Below, one piece after another: positions 34,982-43,541 of a stretch of DNA of 64,000 bases (position 1 is the stretch's first letter; the number at the start of each line of letters is the position of its first letter). Where the stretch lies: positions 6,302,501 through 6,366,500 of the forward strand of contig NZ_CP023696.1 in NCBI RefSeq assembly GCF_008704425.1, in the 5' to 3' direction. The translations under genes were made by a program, and so were the position numbers. The DNA is from Streptomyces fradiae ATCC 10745 = DSM 40063. GTDB taxonomy: Bacteria; Actinomycetota; Actinomycetes; Streptomycetales; Streptomycetaceae. The notes below the pieces were generated by a model. It ran no database searches. It worked only from the letters and a program-made list of their open reading frames with translations, and had not been told where the DNA came from.

Positions 34982-36430
34982 TCACGCAGCGCGGCTCCCG
35001 TCGCCGGGGGCCGCCGTGCCGAGGCGGGTGGGCGGCAGGAAGTCCCGTACGGGGGTCCGCTCCCACCACGCGCCCGTGGAGCGCAGCTCGCGCCAGGTGG
35101 TGAAGCGGTACCGGTACAGCCGCGCCCGGACCAGGGCCGGCGGGGCGCCCGGGAACGGATCGCGCCGCAGCAGCCGCAGCGTGTCCCGGTCGCCCTCCAG
35201 GAGCCGCTCCACGAACGGCCCGAACCACTGCGCCGCGTAGGCCGGGGACAGCGCCGCGAACCACATCATCCAGTCCAGCCGCAGGTGGTACGGGGCGAAC
35301 TGGCGCGGCAGCCGCCGCACATCGCCCGGCTTGCCCCGGAACTCGTACGCCCGCCAGACCGTTCCCTCGCGCGCCACCGGTTCGGTGGTGCCCTCGACGA
35401 CGATCTCGTACCGCACCCGCCCGACCGTGCCGAAGGCGCCGTAGGTGTTGACCAGGTGCAGCGGGTCGAAGGAGCGGTTCATCGCCTGGCGGCGGGAGAG
35501 CAGGTTGCGCACGGGCCGCACGCTCAGGGCGAGCACGAGCACGGTCACGGCGGTGACGGCGACGGCGTACCAGAGCGGGGGGCCGGGCAGGTTTGGCGCT
35601 TCGGTCACGAGGCGGCCGTCGACGGCGGACAGGGCCAGCACGATCGTGATCCAGTTCAGCCAGGCGAAGTTCCCCGACAGCACCAGCCACAGCTGCGTCA
35701 CCGCGATCGTCAGGGCCGCGGCGGTCGCCACCGGCTGCGGGGCGAACAGCAGGAAGGGGACGACCAGTTGCGTCACGTGGTTGGCGGCGGCCTCCACCTT
35801 GTGCAGCGGCCGGGGCAGCCGGTGGAAGAACCAGCTGAGCGGGCCCGGCATCGGCTGGGTCTCGTGGTGGTGGCACAGGCACGTCAGATCGCGCCAGCAC
35901 CGGTCGCCGCGCAGTTTGATCAGCCCCGCGCCGAACTCCACGCGGAACACCAGCCACCGCAGCAGCCACATCAGGAGCACGGGCGGCGCGGTCTCGTCGT
36001 TGCCCAGGAAGATCGCCAGGAACCCGGCCTCCAGCAGCAGCGACTCCCAGCCGAATCCGTACCAGGTCTGGCCGACGTTCACGATCGACAGGTACAGCCC
36101 CCACAGCACGGCCCACAGCGGCATCGACACGGCCAGCGGCACCGCGTCCCCCGCACCGGCCGCCAGCGCCAGCGCGAGCCCCGCGCCCGTCCAGGCGCAC
36201 ACCGCGAAGAACCGGTCGGAGTAGTGCAGCCGGAACAGGCTCGGCGCCCGGCGCGCGGGCACCCGGCGCAGGTAGGCCGGTACGGGGGTCATGCCGCGCT
36301 CGCCGATCAGCGGCCGGAACTGCAGCGCGGCGCAGAGGAACGCGACGAGGTACACACCGGCGAGACCCCGCTGGAAGACCAGCCGGCCCAGCCAGTAGTC
36401 GGACGAGGCGAACCAGGCGAACGGCTCCAT
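34982..36430 (-). CDS. Lipase maturation factor family-like membrane protein
   Basis: 482 residues, many membrane helices. It starts at ATG 36430 (GGAGG close upstream). The conserved core of LMF1-like proteins is visible: GQTWYGFGWESLLLEAGFLAIFLG, then LLRWLVFRVEFGAGLIKLRGDRCWRDLTCL and HHHETQPMPGPLSWFFHRLP, and a later HLRLDWMMWFAALSP. In animals LMF1 helps fold secreted lipases in the ER. The bacterial role is unknown, though this genome segment does encode a secreted lipase-like hydrolase. Confidence 0.87.
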   Translation of the reverse strand: MEPFAWFASSDYWLGRLVFQRGLAGVYLVAFLCAALQFRPLIGERGMTPVPAYLRRVPARRAPSLFRLHYSDRFFAVCAWTGAGLALALAAGAGDAVPLAVSMPLWAVLWGLYLSIVNVGQTWYGFGWESLLLEAGFLAIFLGNDETAPPVLLMWLLRWLVFRVEFGAGLIKLRGDRCWRDLTCLCHHHETQPMPGPLSWFFHRLPRPLHKVEAAANHVTQLVVPFLLFAPQPVATAAALTIAVTQLWLVLSGNFAWLNWITIVLALSAVDGRLVTEAPNLPGPPLWYAVAVTAVTVLVLALSVRPVRNLLSRRQAMNRSFDPLHLVNTYGAFGTVGRVRYEIVVEGTTEPVAREGTVWRAYEFRGKPGDVRRLPRQFAPYHLRLDWMMWFAALSPAYAAQWFGPFVERLLEGDRDTLRLLRRDPFPGAPPALVRARLYRYRFTTWRELRSTGAWWERTPVRDFLPPTRLGTAAPGDGSRAA

Positions 36431-36473
36431 CCCCTCCAGTATCGGCCGCGCGCCCTCCCGCGCGAGCGGCCGG

Positions 36474-37028
36474 TCAGCCGCGGGCGACGCGCCGCACGGT
36501 CCGGCCGAGGCGCCGGGCGTACCAGCGCTGCGCGACCGGCACGAGCGGCCCGGCCAGCCGGGTGAACCAGCGGCCCGGGCGGCTGAACGCGGTCACCGTG
36601 AACCAGACCGAGCCGTCCGGTGCGATGTCGACCACGAACGCCTCCTCGCCGATCTCCGCGTGGCCGGGCAGGGTCCCGTACGCGAAGCCGGTCCGGGTCC
36701 GCTCGTACGCGGTCCACACGACCTCGCACGGCACGCCGTACTCCAGCGGGCCGAGGCCCAGGGCGACCCGGACGCGCACGCCGGGGGCGGCGCGGACCGC
36801 GTCGGCCCGCAGGCGGGTGCCCGCGGCGCGGTGCATCCGCCAGGTGGTGACGGCGGTGCCCGCCGCCTCGAAGGCGCCACGGCCGTGGCCGACGAGGGTG
36901 CGGTGGCGCAGGTGGTGGTAGCCGCCGGGCAGGGCCTGCGGGGTGCGGGTCGCGCCGACCTCCGGGTACGTGAGGCGGGGCGGGCCCGCGGGGGCGGTGC
37001 GGCCGAGCGGGCGGGCGGGCGGCGTCAT
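36474..37028 (-). CDS. DUF1990 family protein
   Basis: 184 residues. It shows the DUF1990 pattern LTYPEVGATR, a middle LGLGPLEYGVPCEVVW, FAYGTLPGHAEIGEEAFVV and a final FSRPGRWFTRLAGPLVPVAQRWYARR. Function unknown. It lies 43 bp downstream of the lipase maturation factor gene start on the same strand, so the two are probably co-transcribed. A perfect palindrome lies about 80 bp upstream. Confidence 0.88.
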   Translation of the reverse strand: MTPPARPLGRTAPAGPPRLTYPEVGATRTPQALPGGYHHLRHRTLVGHGRGAFEAAGTAVTTWRMHRAAGTRLRADAVRAAPGVRVRVALGLGPLEYGVPCEVVWTAYERTRTGFAYGTLPGHAEIGEEAFVVDIAPDGSVWFTVTAFSRPGRWFTRLAGPLVPVAQRWYARRLGRTVRRVARG

Positions 37029-37105
37029 GCGGGCGGCTCCTCGTCACGGGGCGGAGCGGTGACCGCGCGGGCGGCGCGGGGTGACCGCTCGGGCGGCCAC
37101 TCGTG

Positions 37106-37119
37106 TTGAACGCGTTCAA
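37106..37119. promoter_or_regulatory. Perfect palindrome TTGAACGCGTTCAA
   Basis: A 14-bp perfect palindrome of TetR-operator style between divergent genes. A second partial copy, ACGCGTTCAA, lies at about 37155-37164. Probably controls the DUF1990/LMF pair; the cognate regulator is not in the window. Confidence 0.6.
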
Positions 37120-37270
37120 TACCGCCTGCCGTCGAGCGTAGCGCCGCCGCCCGGACGCGTTCAACCGGGGTCCGGCCCCTCCCGGGCGGCCGAACCCCGG
37201 TTGCGGGCGGGCCGCCGGTCCGGCAGACATGAAGGGAAACGGTCCGGTCAGCTCGGTGGAAAGGCTGGAG

Positions 37271-38539
37271 ATGCGCGTGCGTCCACCCACACGCCGCCCC
37301 TCGGTACGACCCCGTCACCCCTACGCGGCCGCCGCGGCGGCCCTCGCCGGGCTGCTCGCCGCCGGCTGCGGGGGCGACGGCGGCCGCCCGGCCGCCCGGC
37401 CCTCCGCGGCGGCCGGCGCCGTCCCCCTGCTCCAGCCCGCCGCAGCACCGGGGCCGAGCCCGTTCACCGCCTCCACCGTGCTGACCGCCGACCGCGCCGC
37501 CCGGCCGGCCGCGCCCTCGCCGTCCGGCTCGCCACCCCCCTCGCCGTCCGGCTCCGGCGGGCCCTCCGCCCCCGCCGGGGCCGCCGGGGCGCCCGCCCCG
37601 CGCACCGTGGACGGTGCCACCCCCGGCCTGTACGGCGGCACGCACTCCCTGCCGAGCTGCGACGTGGACCAGCAGGCCCGCCTCCTCGCGGCCGACACGG
37701 CCAAGTCACGGGCCTTCGCCCAGGCCGCCGGGGTGACCCCGAGCGGGCTCGGCGCGTGGCTGCGCGGTCTCACCCCCGTGATGCTGCGCGCCGACACCCG
37801 CGTGACGGGCCACGGCTACCGCGACGGCAAGGCGGTCCCGTACCAGGCCGTCCTCCAGACCGGCACCGCCGTCCTCGTCGACGCGTACGGCGCGCCGCGC
37901 GTCCGGTGCGCAGCGGGCGCACCGCTGCGCACCGCCGCCCAGGCCCCGCCCGCCACCGCCTACCGGGGCGAGCCCTGGCCCGGCTTCCGCCCCGACCGGG
38001 TCGTGCTGGTCAGCCCCACGCGGCGGGCGCTCGAGAGCCTGCTCGTCGTCAACGTCTTCAACGAGACCTGGCTCGAGCGCGCGACCGGCAGCCGGGGCGA
38101 CCGGGACCGCGAGCCCGCCGTGCCGCCCGCGTACGAGGCCGCCCGGCACGTGGCGGACGCGCCGGTGGCGGCGGGCGCCGGGGCGGGCTCGGGCTCCGCC
38201 GCGCCGCCCGGCGGCGCGGGGCGCTCGGCCGTGCCCCCGCCGCCCGCCACCCCCTCCCGGCCGTCGAGCCCGCCCCAGGTCCCCGAGCCGGCCCCCGAGC
38301 CTGACTTCGAGCCGGACTCCGAGCCGGACGCCGGTGGCTTCGACGCCGAGGACGGCCCCGGCTACGAGGCGGACACCGGTGCCGGCGACCCCGGCGCCGA
38401 GGGCGGCACGGCCCCCGACGGGCCGGACTCCGACGCGGACCCCGGCTTCGAGGGGCTCACGGGCCCGGACGGGTCCGGCACCCCGCCCGACGGCGGGGCC
38501 CTGTACGGCCCGCTGCCGGACCCGGCCGCGGGCCCGTGA
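37271..38539 (+). CDS. DUF6777 lipoprotein
   Basis: 422 residues from ATG 37271 (GGAAAGG upstream; an in-frame ATG at 37229 also exists). The signal ends in LLAAGC33, a likely lipidation site. The DUF6777 core lies between low-complexity regions: FTASTVLTAD, RTVDGATPGLYGGTHSLPSC, FAQAAGVTPSGLGAWLRGLTPV, RADTRVTGHGYRDGKAVPYQ and VLVDAYGAPRVRC. The C-terminal third is acidic and proline-rich (EPEPD, DGPDSDADP). A surface protein of unknown role, common in Streptomyces. Confidence 0.82.
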   Translation: MRVRPPTRRPSVRPRHPYAAAAAALAGLLAAGCGGDGGRPAARPSAAAGAVPLLQPAAAPGPSPFTASTVLTADRAARPAAPSPSGSPPPSPSGSGGPSAPAGAAGAPAPRTVDGATPGLYGGTHSLPSCDVDQQARLLAADTAKSRAFAQAAGVTPSGLGAWLRGLTPVMLRADTRVTGHGYRDGKAVPYQAVLQTGTAVLVDAYGAPRVRCAAGAPLRTAAQAPPATAYRGEPWPGFRPDRVVLVSPTRRALESLLVVNVFNETWLERATGSRGDRDREPAVPPAYEAARHVADAPVAAGAGAGSGSAAPPGGAGRSAVPPPPATPSRPSSPPQVPEPAPEPDFEPDSEPDAGGFDAEDGPGYEADTGAGDPGAEGGTAPDGPDSDADPGFEGLTGPDGSGTPPDGGALYGPLPDPAAGP

Positions 38540-38670
38540 CGGGGCGGCGACCCGCCGGGGGGCGGCCCGCGGCGCGACGTACCGCCGCCGGGCCGCCCGG
38601 CTCCTCGCTGCTCCCGGCGGCTCCGGAAGGGCCGGCGGAGGGTGCGGGGCGCGCGGCCACCATGGCCGCA

Positions 38671-38697
38671 ACAGTCGATAAAACAGACAAATGATGG
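38671..38697 (+). promoter_or_regulatory. AT-rich element before the SpoIIE phosphatase gene
   Basis: CGATAAAACAGACAAATGAT stands out in GC-rich surroundings 15-35 bp upstream of the ATG at 38710. The words GATAAA and GACAAAT recur, on the other strand, before the CapA gene (about 49475-49500). Confidence 0.4.
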
Positions 38698-38709
38698 CAG
38701 AGTGGCCCC

Positions 38710-40854
38710 ATGGTTGATCCGGCAGCGGACGCCCTGTCGCTTCCCGAGGACTGGCCCGCGGATTCGGATCTCAGCCTGTCCCTGAACCGCATGGGCAGCT
38801 TCGACTGGGACCTCGACAACGGGCTCATGCACATGGACGGGACCGCGCTCGGCCTCTTCGACATGGACCCCGCCGAGTACGACGGCCGCCCCGAGACCCT
38901 CGGGCGCCGCGTGCCGCCCGCCGAGGCCACCCGCCTCGACGGCATGGTGGCGCAGGCCCTGAAGGGCGGCAGCTCGCACTACGGCGCGTACTTCCGCGTC
39001 CGCACCCGCGCCGGGGAACTGCGCTGGACCCACACCCAGGGCTGCATCCAGCGCGACGGCACCGGCCGCCCGCACCGCATCATCGGCATCGTCCGGGACG
39101 CGACCCTGGAGCTCGCCGAGGCCACCGCCCGCCGCGAGGCGGACGAGGAGCGGCGCCGCCAGAGCAGCGTCGTGGAGTCCACCACCGCCGCGCTCGCCCA
39201 CGCCCGCACCGTGCAGGACGTCATCGACGTGCTGATCGACACCCACGGGCTGGAGCACCTCGGCGCGACCAGCGTCGTCATGGGCCTGCTGGAGGCCGGC
39301 CGCATCCACCTGGTCGCCGACGGCCCGCAGGGCGTCTACGTCCCCGGCACCCGCTGGACGCGCGTGGACGAGGAGTACCCGATGAGCGAGGTCGTCCGCA
39401 CCCTCACACCCCGCTTCATCGAGTCGCCCGAGGACTTCGCCTCCTCGTACCCGATCCTCTGGCCGCACCTCACGCACCTCGGCATCACCGCCGCCGCCTA
39501 CCTCCCGCTCATCGCCCAGGCCCGGCCCATCGGCGCCCTGGGACTGCTCTACAGCGGCAAGAACGGCTTCACGCCCGAGGAGCGGGACGTCCTCGTCGCC
39601 CTCGGCAGCAGCATCGCCCAGAGCCTCCAGCGGGCCATGCTGTTCGAGCAGGAGCACGACCTCGCCGAGGGCCTCCAGCAGGCCATGCTCCCGCGCCGCA
39701 TCCCCGACATCCCCGGCGCGCAGGTCGCCGTCCGCTACCGGGCCGCCCGCCTCGGCCGGGACATCGGCGGCGACTGGTACGACGTGATCCCGCTCCCCGG
39801 CGGCCGGGTCGGCGCCGTCATCGGCGACGTCCAGGGACACGACACGCACGCCGCCGCCGTCATGGGCCAGCTCCGCATCGTGCTGCGCGCGTACGCCGCC
39901 GAGGGCCACAGCCCCGCCACCGTCATGGCCCGCGCCTCCGTCTTCCTGCGCGAACTGGACACCGACCGCTTCGCCACCTGCACCTACATGGAGGTGGACA
40001 CGGCGACCGGCGTCGTCCAGGCCGTCCGGGCGGGCCACGTCGACCCGCTGCTGCGCGACACGGACGGCGACTGCCGCCGGGTGTCCGTGCGGGGGGCGCT
40101 GCCGCTCGGGCTCTCCGCCGAGTTCGGCGCGCTCGACTACCCGGTCAGCGTCCTCGAACTGGAGCCGGGGCAGACCCTCGTCCTCTACACCGACGGCCTG
40201 GTCGAGCAGCCCGGAGCCGACCTCGACGAGGGCATGGAGTGGCTGACCTCGCGGGTGCGCAACGGCCCGGCCGACCTCCAGACCCTCGCCGACCAGCTCT
40301 GCGAGGCGGTGGGGGACCGGGGCGGCGACGACGACGTGGCGATCCTGCTGCTGCGCCGCCGCCACGGCTACGCCCCCCAGACGGGCGGCAAGCTCCAGCA
40401 GCACGTCGCGCAGAACGACCCGGAGGCGCTGCGCTCCGCCCGCCACATGATCCGTGCCGCCGTGCGGGCCTGGGGCGCGGAGGAGCTGGCCGACGAGGTC
40501 GAGCTGGCCGCCGACGAGCTGATCACCAACGCGCTGCTGCACACCGACGGCGGAGCCGTCGTCACCCTGCGGATGCTCACCGGGACCGAGCGGCGGCTGC
40601 GGGTCGAGGTCGAGGACCGCTCCAGCGCCCTGCCGCGCCGCCGCGACCCGGACGCGAGCGGTGTGTCCGGGCGGGGGCTGGTCCTCGTGGACCGGCTCGC
40701 CGACGTGTGGGGCGTCGAGTCGCGCGGCGGCGGCAAGTGCGTGTGGTGCGAGTTCGGGGTGGCGGACGGGCCGGCGGAGGGCCGCGGGAGGCGGCCGGCC
40801 CTCGGGGCGGTGGGCCCCGCGGGCGAGGCGGGCAGCCGCATGTGGCGGACCTGA
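38710..40854 (+). CDS. PAS-GAF-SpoIIE phosphatase with C-terminal ATPase domain
   Basis: 714 residues. Order: PAS (about 25-135), GAF (160-312), PP2C/SpoIIE phosphatase (338-548) with metal-binding GGDWYD (353-358), GDVQGHD and DDDVAIL, and an RsbW-like HATPase_c domain (565-685) with ELAADELITNALLHTDG and SGRGLVLVDRLADVWG. One protein could thus both dephosphorylate an anti-sigma antagonist and bind a sigma or antagonist through the kinase-like domain. Such multi-sensor phosphatases are numerous in streptomycetes. Ligands of the PAS and GAF domains are unknown. Confidence 0.93.
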   Translation: MVDPAADALSLPEDWPADSDLSLSLNRMGSFDWDLDNGLMHMDGTALGLFDMDPAEYDGRPETLGRRVPPAEATRLDGMVAQALKGGSSHYGAYFRVRTRAGELRWTHTQGCIQRDGTGRPHRIIGIVRDATLELAEATARREADEERRRQSSVVESTTAALAHARTVQDVIDVLIDTHGLEHLGATSVVMGLLEAGRIHLVADGPQGVYVPGTRWTRVDEEYPMSEVVRTLTPRFIESPEDFASSYPILWPHLTHLGITAAAYLPLIAQARPIGALGLLYSGKNGFTPEERDVLVALGSSIAQSLQRAMLFEQEHDLAEGLQQAMLPRRIPDIPGAQVAVRYRAARLGRDIGGDWYDVIPLPGGRVGAVIGDVQGHDTHAAAVMGQLRIVLRAYAAEGHSPATVMARASVFLRELDTDRFATCTYMEVDTATGVVQAVRAGHVDPLLRDTDGDCRRVSVRGALPLGLSAEFGALDYPVSVLELEPGQTLVLYTDGLVEQPGADLDEGMEWLTSRVRNGPADLQTLADQLCEAVGDRGGDDDVAILLLRRRHGYAPQTGGKLQQHVAQNDPEALRSARHMIRAAVRAWGAEELADEVELAADELITNALLHTDGGAVVTLRMLTGTERRLRVEVEDRSSALPRRRDPDASGVSGRGLVLVDRLADVWGVESRGGGKCVWCEFGVADGPAEGRGRRPALGAVGPAGEAGSRMWRT

Positions 40855-40965
40855 GGGGCGACCGGGCCGGGCGGCCGGCGCCGTGCGCGGGGACCGGGCG
40901 CGCTGCACGGTTCCGCCGGTGTGCCCGGCGAGGCGGGGCGCCGCCTCCTGATGCAGGCTGGAACC

Positions 40966-41826
40966 ATGCCCGAACTGCCCGAGGTGGAGGCGCTCCGCGC
41001 GTTCCTCGACGACCATCTGACCGGCAAGGAGATCGCCCGCGTCCTGCCCGTGGCGATCAGCGTCCTCAAGACCTACGACCCCCCGCTCTCCGCCCTCGAA
41101 GGGGCCACCGTCACCTCCGTGGGCCGGTACGGCAAGTTCCTCGACATCCGGGCGGACGGCCTGCACCTGCTGATCCACCTGGCGCGCGCCGGATGGCTCC
41201 GGTGGCGCGACACGCTGCCCTCCGGGCCGCCCCGCCCCGGCAAGGGCCCGCTCGCCCTGCGGACCGCGCTGACCGGCGGGGACGGCTTCGACCTCACCGA
41301 GGCGGGGACCGCCAAGCGGCTGGCCGTCCACCTCGTCCACGACCCGGCCGAGGTGCCCGGCGTCGCCCGGCTGGGGCCCGACCCGCTCGCCGGGTCCTTC
41401 GACCGGGAGGCGTTCGCCGCGCTGCTGGCGGGGGAGCGGCGGCAGATCAAGGGCGCCCTGCGGGACCAGTCCCTCATCGCGGGGGTCGGGAACGCGTACA
41501 GCGACGAGATCCTCCACGCGGCCCGCATGTCCCCCTTCAAACCCGTCCGGAACCTCACCGAGGACGAGATCACCGCCCTGTACGAGGCGCTGCGCACCAC
41601 CCTCGCGGAGGCGGTCGCCCGCTCGCGCGGGGTGGAGGCGGGCAGGCTCAAGTCGGAGAAGAGGTCCGGGCTGCGCGTCCACGGCCGCACCGGCGAGCCG
41701 TGCCCGGTGTGCGGCGACACGATCCGGGAGGTGTCGTTCAGCGACTCGTCGCTCCAGTACTGCCCCACCTGCCAGACCGGCGGCAGGCCGCTGGCCGACC
41801 GCCGCCTGTCGCGCCTGCTGAAGTAG
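40966..41826 (+). CDS. Fpg/Nei-family DNA glycosylase
   Basis: 286 residues. The start at ATG 40966 is fixed by the family N-terminus MPELPEVEALR, where the new N-terminal Pro is the nucleophile and Glu the acid. The helix-two-turn-helix region (IKGALRDQSLIAGVGNAYSDEIL) and a C-terminal zinc finger (C-x2-C ... C-x2-C in CPVCGDTIREVSF and CPTCQTGG) are present. It excises oxidised bases from DNA and nicks the strand. Whether it prefers 8-oxoG or oxidised pyrimidines is not clear. Confidence 0.94.
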   Translation: MPELPEVEALRAFLDDHLTGKEIARVLPVAISVLKTYDPPLSALEGATVTSVGRYGKFLDIRADGLHLLIHLARAGWLRWRDTLPSGPPRPGKGPLALRTALTGGDGFDLTEAGTAKRLAVHLVHDPAEVPGVARLGPDPLAGSFDREAFAALLAGERRQIKGALRDQSLIAGVGNAYSDEILHAARMSPFKPVRNLTEDEITALYEALRTTLAEAVARSRGVEAGRLKSEKRSGLRVHGRTGEPCPVCGDTIREVSFSDSSLQYCPTCQTGGRPLADRRLSRLLK

Positions 41827-42112
41827 CCGCCCGACCGGGCCGCCGCGCCCCACACCCGCACCGGAGGCCCGCCCTCCCGCCGACCCGGGGCCTTCGCCCC
41901 CCTCCGCCCGGAGCCGCGTACGGACCGCACGGACCCGGGACGCGGACCGGCGCCCCGCCCCGGCCGCGCTCCGCGGCGCCCGGACCCGACGACCCCGACC
42001 CGCGCCCGCGTACCGCCCCACCCGCCCCACCCTGCCCACCCGCCCCCCGACGGGCGGCCCCCGGTCCGGTGACCGCTTCTCGCCCGCCCGGTGCCCGCCT
42101 ACACTCCGCTGC

Positions 42113-42859
42113 ATGCTGCGCGTACTGGCCGTCGACGACGAGAAACCCGCCCTGGAGGAGCTGCTCTACCTGCTGCGCGCCGACCCGCGCGTCCGCAGCG
42201 CCGAGGGCGCCACCGACGCGACGGAGGCGCTGCGCCGCATCGGCCGCGCCCTGGAGGCGGGTCCGGACGGGGAGGACGCCGTCGACGTGGTGTTCCTCGA
42301 CATCCACATGGCCGGGCTCACCGGCCTGGACGTGGCGCGCCTGCTCGCCGGGTTCGCCCGGCCCCCGCTCGTCGTGTTCGTCACCGCCCACGAGGGCTTC
42401 GCCGTGCAGGCGTTCGACCTGCAGGCGGTCGACTACGTCCTCAAGCCGGTCCGCAAGGAGCGCCTGGCGGAGGCCGTACGCAGGGTCAGCGACCTGTCCG
42501 GGCCCGCGCCGGCCGTCCAGGCGCCCGCCGAGCAGATCGCCGTGGAGCTCGGGGGAGTGACCCGCTTCGTGCCGGTGGACGACATCGCCTACGTCGAGGC
42601 GCAGGGCGACTACGCGCGGCTCCACACCGAGGACGGCAGCCACCTCGTCCGCATCCCGATCTCCACGCTGGAGGAGCGCTGGGCGGCGCGCGGCTTCGTA
42701 CGGATACACCGCAGCCACCTCGTGGCCCTCGGGCGCATCGACGAACTGCGGCTGGACGGCGGCGCCACCACCGTCCGGGTGGGCGCCGCCGAGCTGTCCG
42801 TCAGCCGCCGCCACGCCCGCCACCTGCGGGACCTGCTGATGCGCCACGTCCGCGCGTAG
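42113..42859 (+). CDS. LytTR-type response regulator
   Basis: 248 residues. Receiver domain (1-120) with the acidic pocket VDDE, phosphoacceptor D63 in VVFLDIHM and K in VDYVLKPV. The C-terminal LytTR DNA-binding domain (about 140-245) has VPVDDIAYVEAQGDYARLHT and FVRIHRSHLVALGRID. It is the first gene of a set with a two-TM protein, a sodium/solute symporter and a LytS-like kinase. It probably controls the symporter in response to a carboxylate. Confidence 0.94.
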   Translation: MLRVLAVDDEKPALEELLYLLRADPRVRSAEGATDATEALRRIGRALEAGPDGEDAVDVVFLDIHMAGLTGLDVARLLAGFARPPLVVFVTAHEGFAVQAFDLQAVDYVLKPVRKERLAEAVRRVSDLSGPAPAVQAPAEQIAVELGGVTRFVPVDDIAYVEAQGDYARLHTEDGSHLVRIPISTLEERWAARGFVRIHRSHLVALGRIDELRLDGGATTVRVGAAELSVSRRHARHLRDLLMRHVRA

Positions 42860-43127
42860 CCCCCCCGCCCGCGAGCGCGACGCCACCGGGGCGGCGGGTC
42901 ACGGGTCGGACAACCCGCCTACCCGACCGCCGGGGATCCGCGTACACTCCACCCACCCGAGCCCCGGAGACCCCTGGCACACCCTCGGGCCCACCGTCGC
43001 ACCCGCACCTCCGTCCCCTCCCGCGCCCGCCCGGCCCGCAAGCCCGTCCCGCGCCCCCTCCCGCGCCCGCCCACCCCGCACCCCTCCCGCACGCCCGCAC
43101 CCCACCCCGACCCCCCCCCGGACGCCG

Positions 43128-43532
43128 ATGCCCCCAGAGCCGCAGCCCGCGACGCCCCGCCCCCGGCGCGAGACCGTCACCGGAGTGCCCCGCTCCGGCC
43201 GCCGCCGCCCCCCGGGCCACGCTCCCGCCCGCTCCGAGATCAGCGAGCAGACCACCCTCGGGCACACCTACGTCCGGTCCCTGATGCGCAGCCAGCTGCG
43301 CGCCGCGCTCGGGGCGCTCGGAGCGCTCGCCCTGCTCGTGGGCACCCTGCCGCTGCTGCTCGCCCTCCCCGCCGCGCTGGCGCCCGGCCGGCCCGCCCCG
43401 TCGCCCGAGCCGTTCCTGTGGGCCGCCCTCGGGGTCGCCGTCCACCCCCTCCTGTGGCTCGTCGCCCGCCGCTACGTCCGCCGCGCCGAGCGCAACGAAC
43501 GCGACTTCACCGGCCTCGTCGAAGGCAGGTGA
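43128..43532 (+). CDS. Small two-helix membrane protein, DUF485-like symporter partner
   Basis: 134 residues. An N-terminal basic/proline-rich region (1-40) is followed by LGHTYVRSLMRSQLRAALGALGALALLVGTLPLLLAL and a second helix near PEPFLWAALGVAVHPLLWLVARRYV, ending in RRAERNERDFTGLVE. This is the layout of DUF485 proteins that accompany acetate/pyruvate symporters. The symporter GTG follows 9 bp later. Confidence 0.75.
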   Translation: MPPEPQPATPRPRRETVTGVPRSGRRRPPGHAPARSEISEQTTLGHTYVRSLMRSQLRAALGALGALALLVGTLPLLLALPAALAPGRPAPSPEPFLWAALGVAVHPLLWLVARRYVRRAERNERDFTGLVEGR

Positions 43533-43541
43533 GCCGGGCCG

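Noticed and set aside
38362-42114. 1250-codon minus-strand frame opposite the SpoIIE and Fpg genes
   Set aside because: Shadow frame; both plus-strand genes have full catalytic motifs.
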